Program-made: the position numbers and the translations under genes
Source: an uncultured Synechococcus sp.
GTDB lineage: Bacteria > Cyanobacteriota > Cyanobacteriia > Phormidesmidales > Phormidesmidaceae
DNA: 64,000 nucleotides
Assembly: GCA_937911865.1 (NCBI GenBank)
Contig: CALDSK010000145.1
Location: forward strand, 1-64,000
Direction of reading: 5' to 3'
Part shown: positions 1-10,702 of the stretch, in pieces
Layout: every line of letters begins with the position of its first letter
Position numbering within the stretch: position 1 is the stretch's first letter
The notes under the pieces: model-generated
Told to the model about the DNA's origin: nothing
Database searches by the model: none
The model's input: the letters and a program-made list of their open reading frames with translations, nothing else

Positions 1-2080
1 CACGCAGCGCCCTAGCCCGAGCAGATTCATCTTTAATTTCTCTCGTGAGACTGAGCGCTTCTAGCCAAAGTTCTGGCTGCTCTTTAGCGATTTCAATCAA
101 AGATATCGTTCGATCGCTTACATCCTGAATCTGGCGAGTGATCTCAAGCGCTCTGGAAAGATACTGCGCTGGCAGCTGCTCAATAATTCTACAAATAGCC
201 AAGCCCCGATAAGAAAAGCCTTGCTCTCGCTCTCGGTGCGACCCAAACCGATCTTGGATCTGCTGAATGGTATCCAGTACATCCGGCCACAGCTTAGGAA
301 AGCGCTCGGCGAGTTTGCTCAGCACATAAGAGCGATAGGCCGCATCCTTTATTTGTCCAATTGTCTTAGTCACTTCTGGCAGCAGTGCCTGTGGCATATG
401 GGGCACAATTGCCGAAATGCAAGCCGCCCGTTGCCAGGGATTTTGTGCCTGCTGTGCATAGGCCAGTCCCTGTGCCGCCTGCCAATACCCGTGTTCCACC
501 AGCCCACCGACCATCTGCGCAGTAACACTACTCGCCAAACTATTCAGCGAGCCCCGCATCAGCGCGTAGCGCCACAGCAGCGCCACCGTCTTTCCTTTCG
601 CCTGCTCGTATCCCTCTGCCGCTAGCTGCCACGCCCGTCCCATATCACTCGCAAATCCAGCAGGCTTTCCAATCGCATCACAAGCCTCATACCATCCATT
701 TCGCCCTGCCTTATTACTCGCTCGCAGCAAAGCGTGAATCTCTTCTATCTGCGCTGCCTGCTCCATATGCCAGGTCAAATGCGCATAGATGTAGCCATCG
801 TCCTTTAGCGTGTGCCACTGACCATTCTGAGTCTTTGCCCGATACCGACCTAGCAACTCCCCATGCGCTGCCGCCTTACTTAGCCCTAGCCCGGGTAGCT
901 CACCCGCCCGCTCCAGCTCCACCGGACTCACCAGCAGCCGCTGTGCCAAATCATGCATCAGGTCATGCATCCGATAGCTCGCCCGCTCATCCGCCTGCTT
1001 CGCCCCCTGCAACACCAGCGCCTTCGCCCGAAACGTACGCAAAATGCTTCCCGCCTGCCGACCCGTCACCTGCCACAGCGTCTCTGTCATCTGCTGCGTC
1101 AGGCTCACATCCTCCGGTACAATTCCCAGCCAGGCAAACTGCCGCAACTGCTCCGCCGATAGCTGCTTCAGACTTAGGTTAAAACAAGCCAGCAGACTAT
1201 ATTTCTTCCGCTTCGCATCGTCTGGAATCTCCTCTTGTCCGTAGATATCTAATCTTTCTAGCCGGACAACCTCATCCTGTAAATCTTCCAACAGCTCCTG
1301 CCAGCTTACCCCTTCCTCAACCTGAGACGCTGCTAACTCCAACGCCAGCGGTAAATACCCCACTCGCTTCGCAAAAGCCAGCGCCCTTTCTTTTGACGTC
1401 TCACTGAGTACGCCCAACTTCTGTGTCATTAACCCCAGTGCCTGCTCCGGTTCCATTACATCCAGGTCATACCGCCGAGCATCTGGAATTCGCGCCTGCC
1501 GCGTCGTTACCAGTACACAGCTTTTCTCACTCCCAACCCGAAAAGGCTCCAAGTGCACCGGATTCCACACATCATCAACGACCAGCAGCACACACTTGTC
1601 ATACAGCAATGTCCGCAAATGGTTTGACGCCGACTCTACCGCCGTTGGCTTAAAGTCGTAGTCACCCAACTCCTGAATCCAATCGCTCAGCAGCGGTAAA
1701 ATGTCCGGGTTCTGTCCTAGCGTTGCCCAAAGAGTGCCGTCAGAAAAACGCGATTGCACTTCGTCATCATGGGCAAGCTTGGCCGCTAAAACAGATTTTC
1801 CAATACCGCCGAGACCATAAATGGCACTGACGACAAGTGTTCCTTTCTTGGCTGTTTTGTTTAGTAACTCATTCTTTACCGCATTCTGTTGTTTTGGCCG
1901 TTCCACAAAATGGTCCGGCAAAGGCTGCATTTGTCGAGGCACGATCTGTGCTGACGCGCGCCTTGCTGTTTCAGATTCTGCTGAATTAACAACAACAGTA
2001 TTGCTGTTACCCGAAATAATCGCACTACCCACAGCATTTCGTTCGATCTGAATATCAGTATCTGTAGGTTGTTGACTCAT
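1..2080 (-). CDS. NB-ARC STAND ATPase with C-terminal helical repeats, 3' end outside window
   Basis: Open frame from ATG at 2080 running off the left edge, about 693 codons visible. Residues 89-96 read GLGGIGKS (Walker A), 163-171 VLLVVDDVW (Walker B), and 241-247 GYLPLAL matches the GLPLAL motif of NB-ARC ATPases. The C-terminal part is a series of degenerate helical repeats around 'RALEITRQIQDVSDRT' and 'WLEALSLTREIKDESARA', typical of cyanobacterial STAND proteins that sense a ligand on a repeat scaffold. The first 35 residues (with SAIISGNSNTVVVNS) are a short beta-strand-rich prefix of the kind seen before NB-ARC modules in bacteria. No catalytic effector domain is visible N-terminal to the ATPase. 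STAND proteins act in signalling, regulation or phage defence; which applies here is unknown. Confidence 0.85.
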   Translation of the reverse strand, partial: MSQQPTDTDIQIERNAVGSAIISGNSNTVVVNSAESETARRASAQIVPRQMQPLPDHFVERPKQQNAVKNELLNKTAKKGTLVVSAIYGLGGIGKSVLAAKLAHDDEVQSRFSDGTLWATLGQNPDILPLLSDWIQELGDYDFKPTAVESASNHLRTLLYDKCVLLVVDDVWNPVHLEPFRVGSEKSCVLVTTRQARIPDARRYDLDVMEPEQALGLMTQKLGVLSETSKERALAFAKRVGYLPLALELAASQVEEGVSWQELLEDLQDEVVRLERLDIYGQEEIPDDAKRKKYSLLACFNLSLKQLSAEQLRQFAWLGIVPEDVSLTQQMTETLWQVTGRQAGSILRTFRAKALVLQGAKQADERASYRMHDLMHDLAQRLLVSPVELERAGELPGLGLSKAAAHGELLGRYRAKTQNGQWHTLKDDGYIYAHLTWHMEQAAQIEEIHALLRASNKAGRNGWYEACDAIGKPAGFASDMGRAWQLAAEGYEQAKGKTVALLWRYALMRGSLNSLASSVTAQMVGGLVEHGYWQAAQGLAYAQQAQNPWQRAACISAIVPHMPQALLPEVTKTIGQIKDAAYRSYVLSKLAERFPKLWPDVLDTIQQIQDRFGSHREREQGFSYRGLAICRIIEQLPAQYLSRALEITRQIQDVSDRTISLIEIAKEQPELWLEALSLTREIKDESARARALR

Positions 2081-2310
2081 GTGATCAGCGTCTCTCGACT
2101 TATATGCAGTAGTAGAATTGAGTATATGTTTGCAGCATAAACCGTAAAGCTAAAGAATGCAGCGATACCGCCCACATACATCAAAAAATGATATTAAAAG
2201 CCGCCCGCCAGATACTCCTTATGAGTTCTTAGCAGACGGCTTTAATAATCCAAATGGCTATACGCTGCTTGCTTCCAGCAGCTATGCATGCAGCGGCTAC
2301 CGTATCTGCA
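2081..2310. other. Intergenic, nothing firm
   Basis: About 230 bases between the start of the NB-ARC gene and the stop of the YD/RTX gene, both on the minus strand. It should hold the NB-ARC promoter; I could not pick a convincing one. A short dyad (GCCGTCTGCTAAGAACTC against GCCGCCCGCC-side sequence) near 2200-2245, AAGCCGCCCGCC...GCAGACGGCTTT, may be a weak terminator for the YD/RTX gene side or for neither. Confidence 0.3.
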
Positions 2311-4260
2311 TCACACGATTTCAGCGATAAACTGTGCCTCTGTCAACGTAGTCGTATCAAACCCTGCCAGCTTAGCGATCGCACGATTCGACCCGGTTAA
2401 AAAGATGCGATCGCCCTTAAAAGAAAGCTCACCAAACTCAATCCCCGAACCCAACAGAAGGCGGTCATCTTCCACTGAAAAATCAGTAATAACTTGATGA
2501 CCCACGCCATCGAGCACAAACGTATCGAGCCCGCTACCGCCTGTCAGCGTATTGCGCCCGGCTCCACCCGCAAGCACATCATCATCGTCACCCCCATCTA
2601 GCACATCGCGGCCATTTCCCCCATCCAGCACGTCATTCCGAACACCCCCAAACAACACATCGTTACCCGCCTCACCCAAGAGCACATCGTTGCCGCCATC
2701 ACCCATCAGGCTATCGTTACCCACACCGCCCGAAAGCGTATCGCGCCCCCCTCCACCGGCTAGGCTGTCATTCCCCACACCGCCCGAGAGCACATCATCT
2801 CCCTCACCGCCATCTAACGTGGCGTTCCCTTTCCCGCCCGAAAGCGTATCACTCCCCTTGCCACCCAGTAGGCTGTCATTACCCTTGCCACCCTCTAGCG
2901 CATCGTTACCATTGCCCCCATCGAGTTCATCATTACCGCTGCCGCCATCAAGCGTGTCTCTACTGCCACCGCCATCGAGCATATCATCGCCACTGCCACC
3001 GTACAGCTCGTCCGTTTCATCCCCGCCCAGCAGCACATCATCACCACTGCCGCCCAGCAAAATATCGCGCCCAAAAGAGCCATCAAGCGTATCGTTACCT
3101 GGGCCGCCGTCGAGCGTATCGTGATGCGTGCCGCCCTTTAATACGTCATCGCCAGCCAGTCCGATCAGCGTATCGCTGTTGTTCTTTCCACCAATGAGAT
3201 CATCGCCTGCGGTCCCCACCAAATAATCATGTCCAATCGTGCCGCTAATCGGCAGCGCAGCTAGCGGCTCACCGGGCAATCCATACTCATACACCCTGCT
3301 TCTATCGATCGTACCGTCTGACTCATTATCAACAGCTTGGCTAGTTTGGTTGCCTTGCCTATCGTAGGTGTAAGTTGTTGTAGTGCTATAGTCACCTTTA
3401 GCAACCACTTCACTTAAGACACCCCCTCGATTGTTGTAGGTGTAAGAGGTAACTTCGTAAGGCGGACCGCTTTTACCACTGATTGACTTAGAGAGAATAT
3501 TACCTTTGTTGTCGTAGGTATAGGCGTAGTTAGTAACGTCTAAATTACGACCGTTACCATAGGCATCATAAATCTCTTGAGTTATGTTGCCGTTGGCATC
3601 GTAGGTATACCGCCGTTCCGAGTTAATTTTTCCATTGATGCCTCTATCGTACGTTCGCCTAATAAGATTGCTGTTGTCGTCATACTCATACGAGACGATA
3701 AAATCTTTGTTGTACTGACTATTGTATCCCTGGTAAGAGGATTCGCTGGTGAGGTTGCCCCTTGTGTCGTAGGTTCTTACCGTGTTGCGATATCTGATAT
3801 CGTGCGTATATCTGTCATATTCAATAGATACGTTAACGAGATTATTGTTTTCGTCATATGTATTGACGTAGTTGGTAACGCTATCGACCCGGTCAATATT
3901 CTTTAAATCAGTAACAGAAATCAGATTTCCCTGCTCGTCATAGCTGTTTTCTTCAATGAGGTTAGGCGTTCCGCTTCCACCATAGTCATAAGCCGTGCGA
4001 ATTAGCAGCCCATCGGGCGCGTAGGTTTCGATTCTGTTGGGTACATCGCTGGGGGTGTTGGCTACTGCTTTGGTTCCGATCGCACCATTGCTGTGATAGG
4101 TGTAGCGAACTGAAGAGAGCGATCGCCCCCCTACAGACTGTCGTTGAATCTGCGCGGTGACATTTCCCTGACTGTCGTAGGTATAGTCGGTGATGCCATC
4201 GTAGAATTCATCCGCGTCAAAATATCTAACTTCACGCTGCAAAAGTGGCTTGTTGTTCAT
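2311..4260 (-). CDS. YD-repeat / RTX calcium-binding secreted protein
   Basis: 649 residues. Residues 20-330 hold about eight YD (RHS-type) repeats such as YTYDSQGNVTAQ, NSYDEQGNLISV and YTYDANGNITQE. Residues 343-575 are about two dozen RTX nonapeptides (GGxGNDxLxG), which fold into a calcium-binding parallel beta roll. Residues 576-649 (FVLDGVGHQVITDFSVEDDR...) are the usual tail after the roll. No Sec signal peptide is present, in line with the type I secretion of RTX proteins through a C-terminal signal. No secretion genes lie nearby. Full RHS proteins carry a toxin after the repeats; here the RTX block replaces it and no enzyme domain is seen, so an adhesin or surface-layer role is more likely. 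The ATG at 4258-4260 gives the first in-frame start. Confidence 0.85.
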   Translation of the reverse strand: MNNKPLLQREVRYFDADEFYDGITDYTYDSQGNVTAQIQRQSVGGRSLSSVRYTYHSNGAIGTKAVANTPSDVPNRIETYAPDGLLIRTAYDYGGSGTPNLIEENSYDEQGNLISVTDLKNIDRVDSVTNYVNTYDENNNLVNVSIEYDRYTHDIRYRNTVRTYDTRGNLTSESSYQGYNSQYNKDFIVSYEYDDNSNLIRRTYDRGINGKINSERRYTYDANGNITQEIYDAYGNGRNLDVTNYAYTYDNKGNILSKSISGKSGPPYEVTSYTYNNRGGVLSEVVAKGDYSTTTTYTYDRQGNQTSQAVDNESDGTIDRSRVYEYGLPGEPLAALPISGTIGHDYLVGTAGDDLIGGKNNSDTLIGLAGDDVLKGGTHHDTLDGGPGNDTLDGSFGRDILLGGSGDDVLLGGDETDELYGGSGDDMLDGGGSRDTLDGGSGNDELDGGNGNDALEGGKGNDSLLGGKGSDTLSGGKGNATLDGGEGDDVLSGGVGNDSLAGGGGRDTLSGGVGNDSLMGDGGNDVLLGEAGNDVLFGGVRNDVLDGGNGRDVLDGGDDDDVLAGGAGRNTLTGGSGLDTFVLDGVGHQVITDFSVEDDRLLLGSGIEFGELSFKGDRIFLTGSNRAIAKLAGFDTTTLTEAQFIAEIV

Positions 4261-4487
4261 AAAGTGTTTCTTATTGTTGCCGTAGGTTCATGCCGGCGGC
4301 TCCAACAGAATCCTGTTCCATAGAAGTTCCACCTATCCTACAGAAACAGCTACACAGACACATTCACCTACTCTGCATACTTGGTTGTCACAATAAGGCA
4401 ATGTCCATACAGCGCTCTGCATATTATCTTGCCAACGTTGGCAACACAATACGCAACACCGCTGTGACTAGCGCTCAGCATTAAAGC

Positions 4488-4526
4488 AAAAGTCCCTTCG
4501 ATGCAGATAGCATCGAAGGGACTTTT
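4488..4526 (-). terminator. Strong hairpin terminator downstream of glgP
   Basis: A perfect 17-bp stem (AAAAGTCCCTTCGATGC at 4488-4504 and its complement at 4510-4526) with loop AGATA. It lies 66 bases past the glgP stop and ends in TTTT on the minus strand. The stem is symmetric and could also stop plus-strand transcription. Confidence 0.85.
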
Positions 4527-4591
4527 CGTTATCACAACAGTCTATATGCACCGTCAATAGCGACTAATGCACCTAGAAGTGCGTATGGGTC

Positions 4592-7147
4592 TTAAGTCAG
4601 ACGTGAACTGTTTTCGGTCATCATCGTCAGCGTCTTTGCATACTCCTGCAGCTCAATCGGCACAGGCTTAATGTTCCAAATCTGATCGCAATACTCTTGA
4701 ATAGAGCGGTCAGAAGAGAACTTACCCATCCGCGCCGCATTCAAGATAGACATGCGCACCCAGTTGTCTTGATCCTTGTAAGCCTCGCTTACCTGCTTCT
4801 GACAATCCACATACGCCTGATAATCCGCCAGCACCATAAACCGGTCCTGATTCAACAGATTATCAATTAGCGGCTTAAACATTTTAGTATCGCCGCTACT
4901 GAACACGCCCGAACCAATCAGGTCAATCACCCGCTTCAGCTCTTCATTCTCCTCGTAGTACTTGCGAGGCTCATATCCCTTCTCTTTCATCTCGCTCACT
5001 TCATGTGCCTGAAGCCCAAACAAGAAGAAATTATCATCGCCGACTTCCTCACGAATTTCTACATTCGCGCCGTCTAGTGTCCCAATTGTCAGCGCTCCGT
5101 TCATGGCAAACTTCATATTGCCCGTACCCGAAGCCTCAAAGCCCGCTGTCGAAATCTGCTCAGACAGATCGGACGCCGGATAGATCGGCTGCGCATTCGT
5201 TACGTTGTAGTTAGGGTAAAAGACAACTTTGAGCTGATCGCGAACGTCAGGGTCACGGTTGACCACACGGCCCACAGACGTAATCAGTTTAATAATCAGC
5301 TTCGCCATCACATAGCCCGGCGCTGCCTTACCCGCAAAGATAAAGGTGCGCGGCGTGATGTTCATGCCTGGATTTTTCTTCAGCTGATCGTACAGCGAGA
5401 TAATATGCAGCGCATTTAGCTGCTGACGCTTGTACTCATGAATCCGCTTAATTTGCACATCAAACATTGAGGTCGCACTGACCTTAATGCCCGTCGCCCT
5501 TTCAATGCGTACCGCTAGCGCTTCTTTGTTCGCCTGCTTAATCTGTCTCCACTCCGTGCGGAACCCAGGATCGTCCGCAAACGCTTCTAGCTTCTTCAGC
5601 TGATACAAATCTGTCGGCCACTCATTCCCAATGCGCTGATTGATCAAGCGTGTGAGCTTAGGATTGCTGAGCACCATCCAGCGACGCGGCGTGACACCGT
5701 TGGTTTCGTTGATGAACTTGTCAGGGAAAAGCTGATAAAAGTCATTAAGAACAGTCTCTTTCAACAGCTCTGTATGTAGGGCCGCGACCCCGTTGATCGC
5801 GTGGCTACCCACGCAGGCCAGGTTAGCCATGCGCACATAGCGGCCACCCGTTTCATCAATCAAAGACATCCGCTCTAGGCGCTCATTGTCTTGACCAAAC
5901 TTAAGGCGAACGTCGTCTAAGAACAGGCGGTTGATTTCAAAGATAATCTCCAGGTGGCGCGGTAGCAGGTCGCCAAATAGACCAATTGGCCAACGCTCTA
6001 GCGCTTCTGGCAAGAGCGTGTGGTTGGTGTAGGCCAGCGACTTTTGAGTAATATCCCAGGCTTTGTCCCACTCAAACTCGTGAATGTCTACCAGTAGACG
6101 CATGAGTTCGGCAACTGCGATCGCCGGATGCGTATCATTCATTTGCAAGGTGTACTTCTCGGGGAATTTCTCTAGCGGAATCCCGTCGCGCTGCATAATG
6201 CGCATCATGTCTTGCAAAGAACAAGAGACAAAGAAGTACTGCTGCTCTAGGCGTAGCTGCTTACCTTCTAGGTGCTCATCGTTGGGGTAGAGAACCTTGG
6301 AAATATTCTCGGAAACAATCTTAGAGTTGACTGCGCCGGAGTAGTCGCCCTGGTTGAACGCATCGAAGTCGAACGCGTCAGGAGACTCTGCTTTCCACAG
6401 GCGCAGCGTGTTGGCCGTATTTACCTTGTAGCCAAGAATAGCCGTGTCGTAGGGGACGCCTTTTACAACGCGATCGCACACCCACTCAACTCGGTAATTC
6501 CCTTGCACATCGGTATATGCCTTGGTATGGCCACCCAGCTTCACCTCTGCCGACCACTCCGGGCGAGCGATTTCCCAAGGGTTGCCGTTAGCTAGCCACT
6601 TATCGGTTTGCTCTACCTGCCAGCCATCTTGTATCGCCTGCTTAAAGATGCCGAACTCATAGCGAATGCCATAGCCCATCGAAGGGATTTCAAGCGTCGC
6701 CATCGAGTCTAGATAGCAAGCTGCCAGGCGACCCAAGCCCCCATTGCCCAGGCCAGGCTCCTGCTCTTGAGCCATAATCTCAGCCAGGCTAAGGCCCAAA
6801 TCGGCCATGGCCGCATCAACCGCGTCATACAGACCGAGGTTAATCAGGTTGTTGCCCAAATAAGGGCCCATGAGAAACTCGGCCGATAGGTATACCGCTG
6901 TGCGGGAATGATTTTCGCGGTAGGTACTCGCTGCGCTAAGCCAGTGGTGCAACATGCGATCACGTATCGTATACGCCAGCGCCATGTAATAGTCCTGCAA
7001 GGAAGCAATCTCTGGAGATTTCCCCTGCACATAGAACAAATTGTCCAAAAATGCCCGCTTGAGGGTTTCGGGCGTTAGGCCCGTACGGTCGTCTTCGACA
7101 CGAACAGTCGGATGCACAGGCGGTTGGTTGATCTCTTTTGATTGCAT
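4592..7147 (-). CDS. glgP: Glycogen phosphorylase
   Basis: 851 residues, full length for the GT35 family (about 830-860). It releases glucose 1-phosphate from glycogen chain ends in the cytoplasm using pyridoxal phosphate. The hallmark EASGTGNMKFAMNGALTIGT is present; the PLP-binding lysine is K679 (codon at 5111-5113). Other conserved blocks: EQEPGLGNGGLGRLAACYLD near residue 130, NDTHPAIAVAEL near 340, and VSVASMFDVQIKRIHEYKRQ-like sequence near 560. The first ATG (7147) gives MQSKEINQP, with no clear Shine-Dalgarno sequence. It lies near glgC (12.7 kb), so glycogen synthesis and breakdown genes sit in the same region but not in one operon. Confidence 0.97.
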   Translation of the reverse strand: MQSKEINQPPVHPTVRVEDDRTGLTPETLKRAFLDNLFYVQGKSPEIASLQDYYMALAYTIRDRMLHHWLSAASTYRENHSRTAVYLSAEFLMGPYLGNNLINLGLYDAVDAAMADLGLSLAEIMAQEQEPGLGNGGLGRLAACYLDSMATLEIPSMGYGIRYEFGIFKQAIQDGWQVEQTDKWLANGNPWEIARPEWSAEVKLGGHTKAYTDVQGNYRVEWVCDRVVKGVPYDTAILGYKVNTANTLRLWKAESPDAFDFDAFNQGDYSGAVNSKIVSENISKVLYPNDEHLEGKQLRLEQQYFFVSCSLQDMMRIMQRDGIPLEKFPEKYTLQMNDTHPAIAVAELMRLLVDIHEFEWDKAWDITQKSLAYTNHTLLPEALERWPIGLFGDLLPRHLEIIFEINRLFLDDVRLKFGQDNERLERMSLIDETGGRYVRMANLACVGSHAINGVAALHTELLKETVLNDFYQLFPDKFINETNGVTPRRWMVLSNPKLTRLINQRIGNEWPTDLYQLKKLEAFADDPGFRTEWRQIKQANKEALAVRIERATGIKVSATSMFDVQIKRIHEYKRQQLNALHIISLYDQLKKNPGMNITPRTFIFAGKAAPGYVMAKLIIKLITSVGRVVNRDPDVRDQLKVVFYPNYNVTNAQPIYPASDLSEQISTAGFEASGTGNMKFAMNGALTIGTLDGANVEIREEVGDDNFFLFGLQAHEVSEMKEKGYEPRKYYEENEELKRVIDLIGSGVFSSGDTKMFKPLIDNLLNQDRFMVLADYQAYVDCQKQVSEAYKDQDNWVRMSILNAARMGKFSSDRSIQEYCDQIWNIKPVPIELQEYAKTLTMMTENSSRLT

Positions 7148-7494
7148 AAAGTTACTGATGAAATGAACAAATTGAAAAATCAGTCAAGCTAATAGAACAG
7201 ACGCCTAAAAATTAGGCACCCAGCGTTAGCGGTACGAAAACCAACTAGCAGCCTCAGATAAACTCCAGGCAAACTGACCCAGCGTCAAGACCAAACGTTC
7301 TCGTCCTAAATTTTTCTATTCATACAAGAGTAATGCCTGTTTCCGGATTTGAACGCCAACCTATATAAAGTCGTAAGATGAATCCATGAATGGTAAAGGA
7401 CGATACAAATACTTGCGTATATAGCAAACAGCAAAAAAGATTTTATACCACTGAAAGCGCTTGAAAAGCGTTTGAAATTTTATTCACAATCAAA
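7148..7494. other. glgP upstream region
   Basis: About 350 AT-rich bases between glgP and the ilvC terminator. Must contain the glgP promoter. A short direct repeat AAAGCGCTTGAAAAGCGTTTGAAA lies at about 7454-7477 (GAAAGCGCTTG / GAAAAGCGTTTG). I see no ORF or RNA gene. Confidence 0.4.
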
Positions 7495-7495
7495 A

Positions 7496-7536
7496 AGCCC
7501 GCTAGTGCTATTGAGTACTAGCGGGCTCCTGTTTTT
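7496..7536 (-). terminator. Bidirectional-looking terminator after ilvC
   Basis: Stem AGCCCGCTAGTGCT (7496-7509), loop ATTG, AGTACTAGCGGGCT (7514-7527) with one G-T wobble. On the minus strand it is followed by TTTTTG; on the plus strand by CCTGTTTTT. It lies about 115 bases past the ilvC stop. Confidence 0.8.
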
Positions 7537-7579
7537 AGCACAGTTTTTAAGCGCAGTTTTTGAGCACAGCTTTTGAGCA
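7532..7579. repeat. Degenerate 13-bp tandem repeat
   Basis: On the minus strand the units read GCTCAAAAGCTGT, GCTCAAAAACTGC, GCTTAAAAACTGT and a partial GCTAAAAAC. It sits between the ilvC 3' duplication and the terminator. Confidence 0.75.
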
Positions 7580-7594
7580 AAAAGATTAGCTCAC

Positions 7595-8668
<1,074 letters not shown>

Positions 8669-8859
8669 CTATTACCAATGGCAGTTGCCAAAGGAGAATA
8701 GAACGGTGAATGGGTGTCGGACGTTTGATTTTATCAAAAGGCGGCCTTCTCTAGACAACTCAGCTCAAGGTTTCGTCGGTATATCTTTCAGATAGAATTT
8801 TCACAGATGAAAACCTCCGTAGCTAACCCTTCTTAGCTAATCCGTAGCTAAATGGTGAA

Positions 8860-8904
8860 ATGCCAGTGATCGATTCAGACATCAAGAAAGAGGCATCAGA
8901 ATAA
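8860..8904 (+). CDS. Possible 14-codon leader ORF coupled to the nucleotidyltransferase
   Basis: ATG at 8860 encodes MPVIDSDIKKEASE and stops at TAA 8902-8904, sharing one base with the ATG of the next gene (TAATG). The overlap suits translational coupling. It could also be the degraded 3' end of a lost HEPN partner gene, which normally sits next to such nucleotidyltransferases. Length is too short to tell. Confidence 0.3.
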   Translation: MPVIDSDIKKEASE

Positions 8905-9221
8905 TGAATCATGGATTGATAGCGCGAGACCTCAAACATATTCGAGAAGCAGTCGCTGAGATTGAAGAAATCGAGCAAGTCATCTTGTTTGGCTCTCGTG
9001 CGAAAGGAACCCACTACAGAGGGTCTGACGTTGATCTCTCTATCAAAGGCAAGGGGATTACGTACGATACTGTTCTGCGGCTGTCACGAAGCTTAAACGA
9101 AGAGCGTCCGTTGCCCTATTTCTTTGACATTGTGGACTATGACAGCCTTAAGGAAGACGAACCCATAAGAGCGAATATTGATCGTGTAGGCATTGTATTT
9201 CTCAACGCTGCTTCAGAATGA
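8904..9221 (+). CDS. Minimal nucleotidyltransferase (MNT/MntA-like)
   Basis: 105 residues. Residues 29-46 read FGSRAKGTHYRGSDVDLS, the GSx10DxD nucleotidyltransferase signature with catalytic D42 and D44. A third acidic position may be D79 in FFDIVDYDSL. Members of this family usually pair with a HEPN protein in a toxin-antitoxin system, where the MNT AMPylates the HEPN ribonuclease. No HEPN gene flanks it: ilvC lies upstream on the opposite strand and gatA is convergent 27 bases downstream. It may be a remnant or act alone. Confidence 0.85.
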   Translation: MNHGLIARDLKHIREAVAEIEEIEQVILFGSRAKGTHYRGSDVDLSIKGKGITYDTVLRLSRSLNEERPLPYFFDIVDYDSLKEDEPIRANIDRVGIVFLNAASE

Positions 9222-9247
9222 AAAGCGATTAGAGCACTCGCCTGAAA

Positions 9248-10690
9248 TCACAGTTTCGGGGATGTTTTGTGCCAATCAGTCGCTTGCTCGTACGCGTGGC
9301 CCACTTCAAACAGCAAATCTTCGCGCAGGACATTACTAATGAGCTGTAAGCCAATCGGCATGCCATCCGTATCAAATCCACAGGGCACGCTCATGCCGGG
9401 TAAGCCCGCCATGTTGACAGGAATCGTCATCAAATCCAGTAAGTACATACTGAGTGGATCATCATTTGCCCCTGCTTTGAACGCTGTCGAAGGCGCAGTA
9501 GGGCTTACCAAAATATCGACATCTTCAAAGGCTTTTTCAAAGTCTTGCTTAATCAGCGTGCGTACCTTTTGCGCTTTGAGATAGAACGCATCGTAGTAGC
9601 CTGCCGACAGCGCATAGGTGCCAATCATAATCCGGCGCTTTACTTCGTCCCCAAAGCCTTCTGCGCGGGTTTTGTTGTACATAGAGAGCAGGTTGGGCTC
9701 TTTGGCACGCAGGCCGTAGCGGACGCCATCGTAGCGAGCTAGGTTTGCCGAGGCTTCGCAGGGCGCAATGATGTAATAGGCCGAAACGCCGTAGTTGAAC
9801 CGAGGGCAGGAGATTGTTTTAACCTTCGCGCCCAACGCTTTAAGCTGATCGATGGCAACATTAACCGCTGCGCCTACCGCAGAATCAATCCCATCCCCAA
9901 AGGTCTCTTTAATCACGCCGATGGTTCGCCCTTTCAAATCGGTTTTTAGCGATTTTGTATAGTCGGGAATCTCAACGTTGAGGCTGGTGGCGTCTTTAGG
10001 ATCGTGACCTGCCACTGCGCTAAGCAAAATAGCCGTGTCTTCGACGGTTCTGCCAAAGGGCCCGATTTGATCGAGCGACGAGGCGAAGGCAACGAGGCCA
10101 AAGCGTGAGACTAATCCATAGGTCGGCTTCATCCCGACAATGCCGCAGAAAGAGGCGGGCTGACGAATGGAGCCGCCGGTGTCAGACCCTAGCGAAATGG
10201 GCGCTTGTCCACCTGCAACGGCAGCGGCCGATCCCCCAGAAGAGCCACCTGGAACGCGAGCGATATCCCAAGGGTTAGATGTGGTTTTAAAGGCCGAGTT
10301 TTCGGTAGAGCCGCCCATGGCGAACTCATCGAGGTTGGTTTTGCCGACGAAAACTGCGCCTGCGGCCTCCAGCCGCTCGGTGACAGTCGATTCGTACGGG
10401 GGGACGAAGTTCTCCAAGATCTTGGAGCTGCACGTAGTACGAATGCCTTTGGTACACAGGTTGTCTTTGAGCGCGATGGGAATGCCTGCTAGCAGGCCAA
10501 TATCTTCACCAGCGGCAATTTTTTCATCGACGGCTTTGGCCTGGGCCAGCGCTTTTTCTGCTGTCAGAGAAACAAAACTATTCAGCTTAGGTTCTACCGC
10601 CTGAGCTTGATCGAGCTGCGCCTGCGCGATTTCAACGGCGCTACGTTCTTTGCTCGTGAGCTGTTGATGCAACTCGCGGATGGCTGACAT
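9248..10690 (-). CDS. gatA: Glu-tRNA(Gln)/Asp-tRNA(Asn) amidotransferase subunit A
   Basis: 480 residues from ATG at 10690 ([11 protein letters not shown]). The frame stays open for 49 more codons to 10837, but those encode a low-complexity stretch over tandem repeats, while 10690 is preceded by AGAGGA seven bases upstream. GatA is the amidase that releases ammonia from glutamine for transamidation of mischarged Glu-tRNA(Gln). The amidase signature is clear: catalytic lysine in [10 protein letters not shown], then [14 protein letters not shown] and [18 protein letters not shown] with the cis-serine and nucleophilic serine of the Ser-cisSer-Lys triad. gatB and gatC are not in the window, as is common in cyanobacteria where gat genes are scattered. 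Confidence 0.97.
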   Translation of the reverse strand: MSAIRELHQQLTSKERSAVEIAQAQLDQAQAVEPKLNSFVSLTAEKALAQAKAVDEKIAAGEDIGLLAGIPIALKDNLCTKGIRTTCSSKILENFVPPYESTVTERLEAAGAVFVGKTNLDEFAMGGSTENSAFKTTSNPWDIARVPGGSSGGSAAAVAGGQAPISLGSDTGGSIRQPASFCGIVGMKPTYGLVSRFGLVAFASSLDQIGPFGRTVEDTAILLSAVAGHDPKDATSLNVEIPDYTKSLKTDLKGRTIGVIKETFGDGIDSAVGAAVNVAIDQLKALGAKVKTISCPRFNYGVSAYYIIAPCEASANLARYDGVRYGLRAKEPNLLSMYNKTRAEGFGDEVKRRIMIGTYALSAGYYDAFYLKAQKVRTLIKQDFEKAFEDVDILVSPTAPSTAFKAGANDDPLSMYLLDLMTIPVNMAGLPGMSVPCGFDTDGMPIGLQLISNVLREDLLFEVGHAYEQATDWHKTSPKL

Positions 10691-10702
10691 AGGGGTTCCT
10701 CT

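Noticed and set aside
2552..3124. Ser/Pro-rich plus-strand ORF of 190 codons
   Set aside because: It is the complementary strand of the RTX repeats; the RTX protein on the minus strand is clearly the real gene.
2540..3240. Regularly spaced DNA repeats that could suggest a CRISPR array
   Set aside because: Spacing is 27 bases and the repeats code for RTX nonapeptides in frame, with no variable spacers.
4290..4484. 64-codon plus-strand ORF between the YD/RTX gene and glgP
   Set aside because: No recognisable domain, no ribosome binding site, ends just before the glgP terminator; most likely chance.
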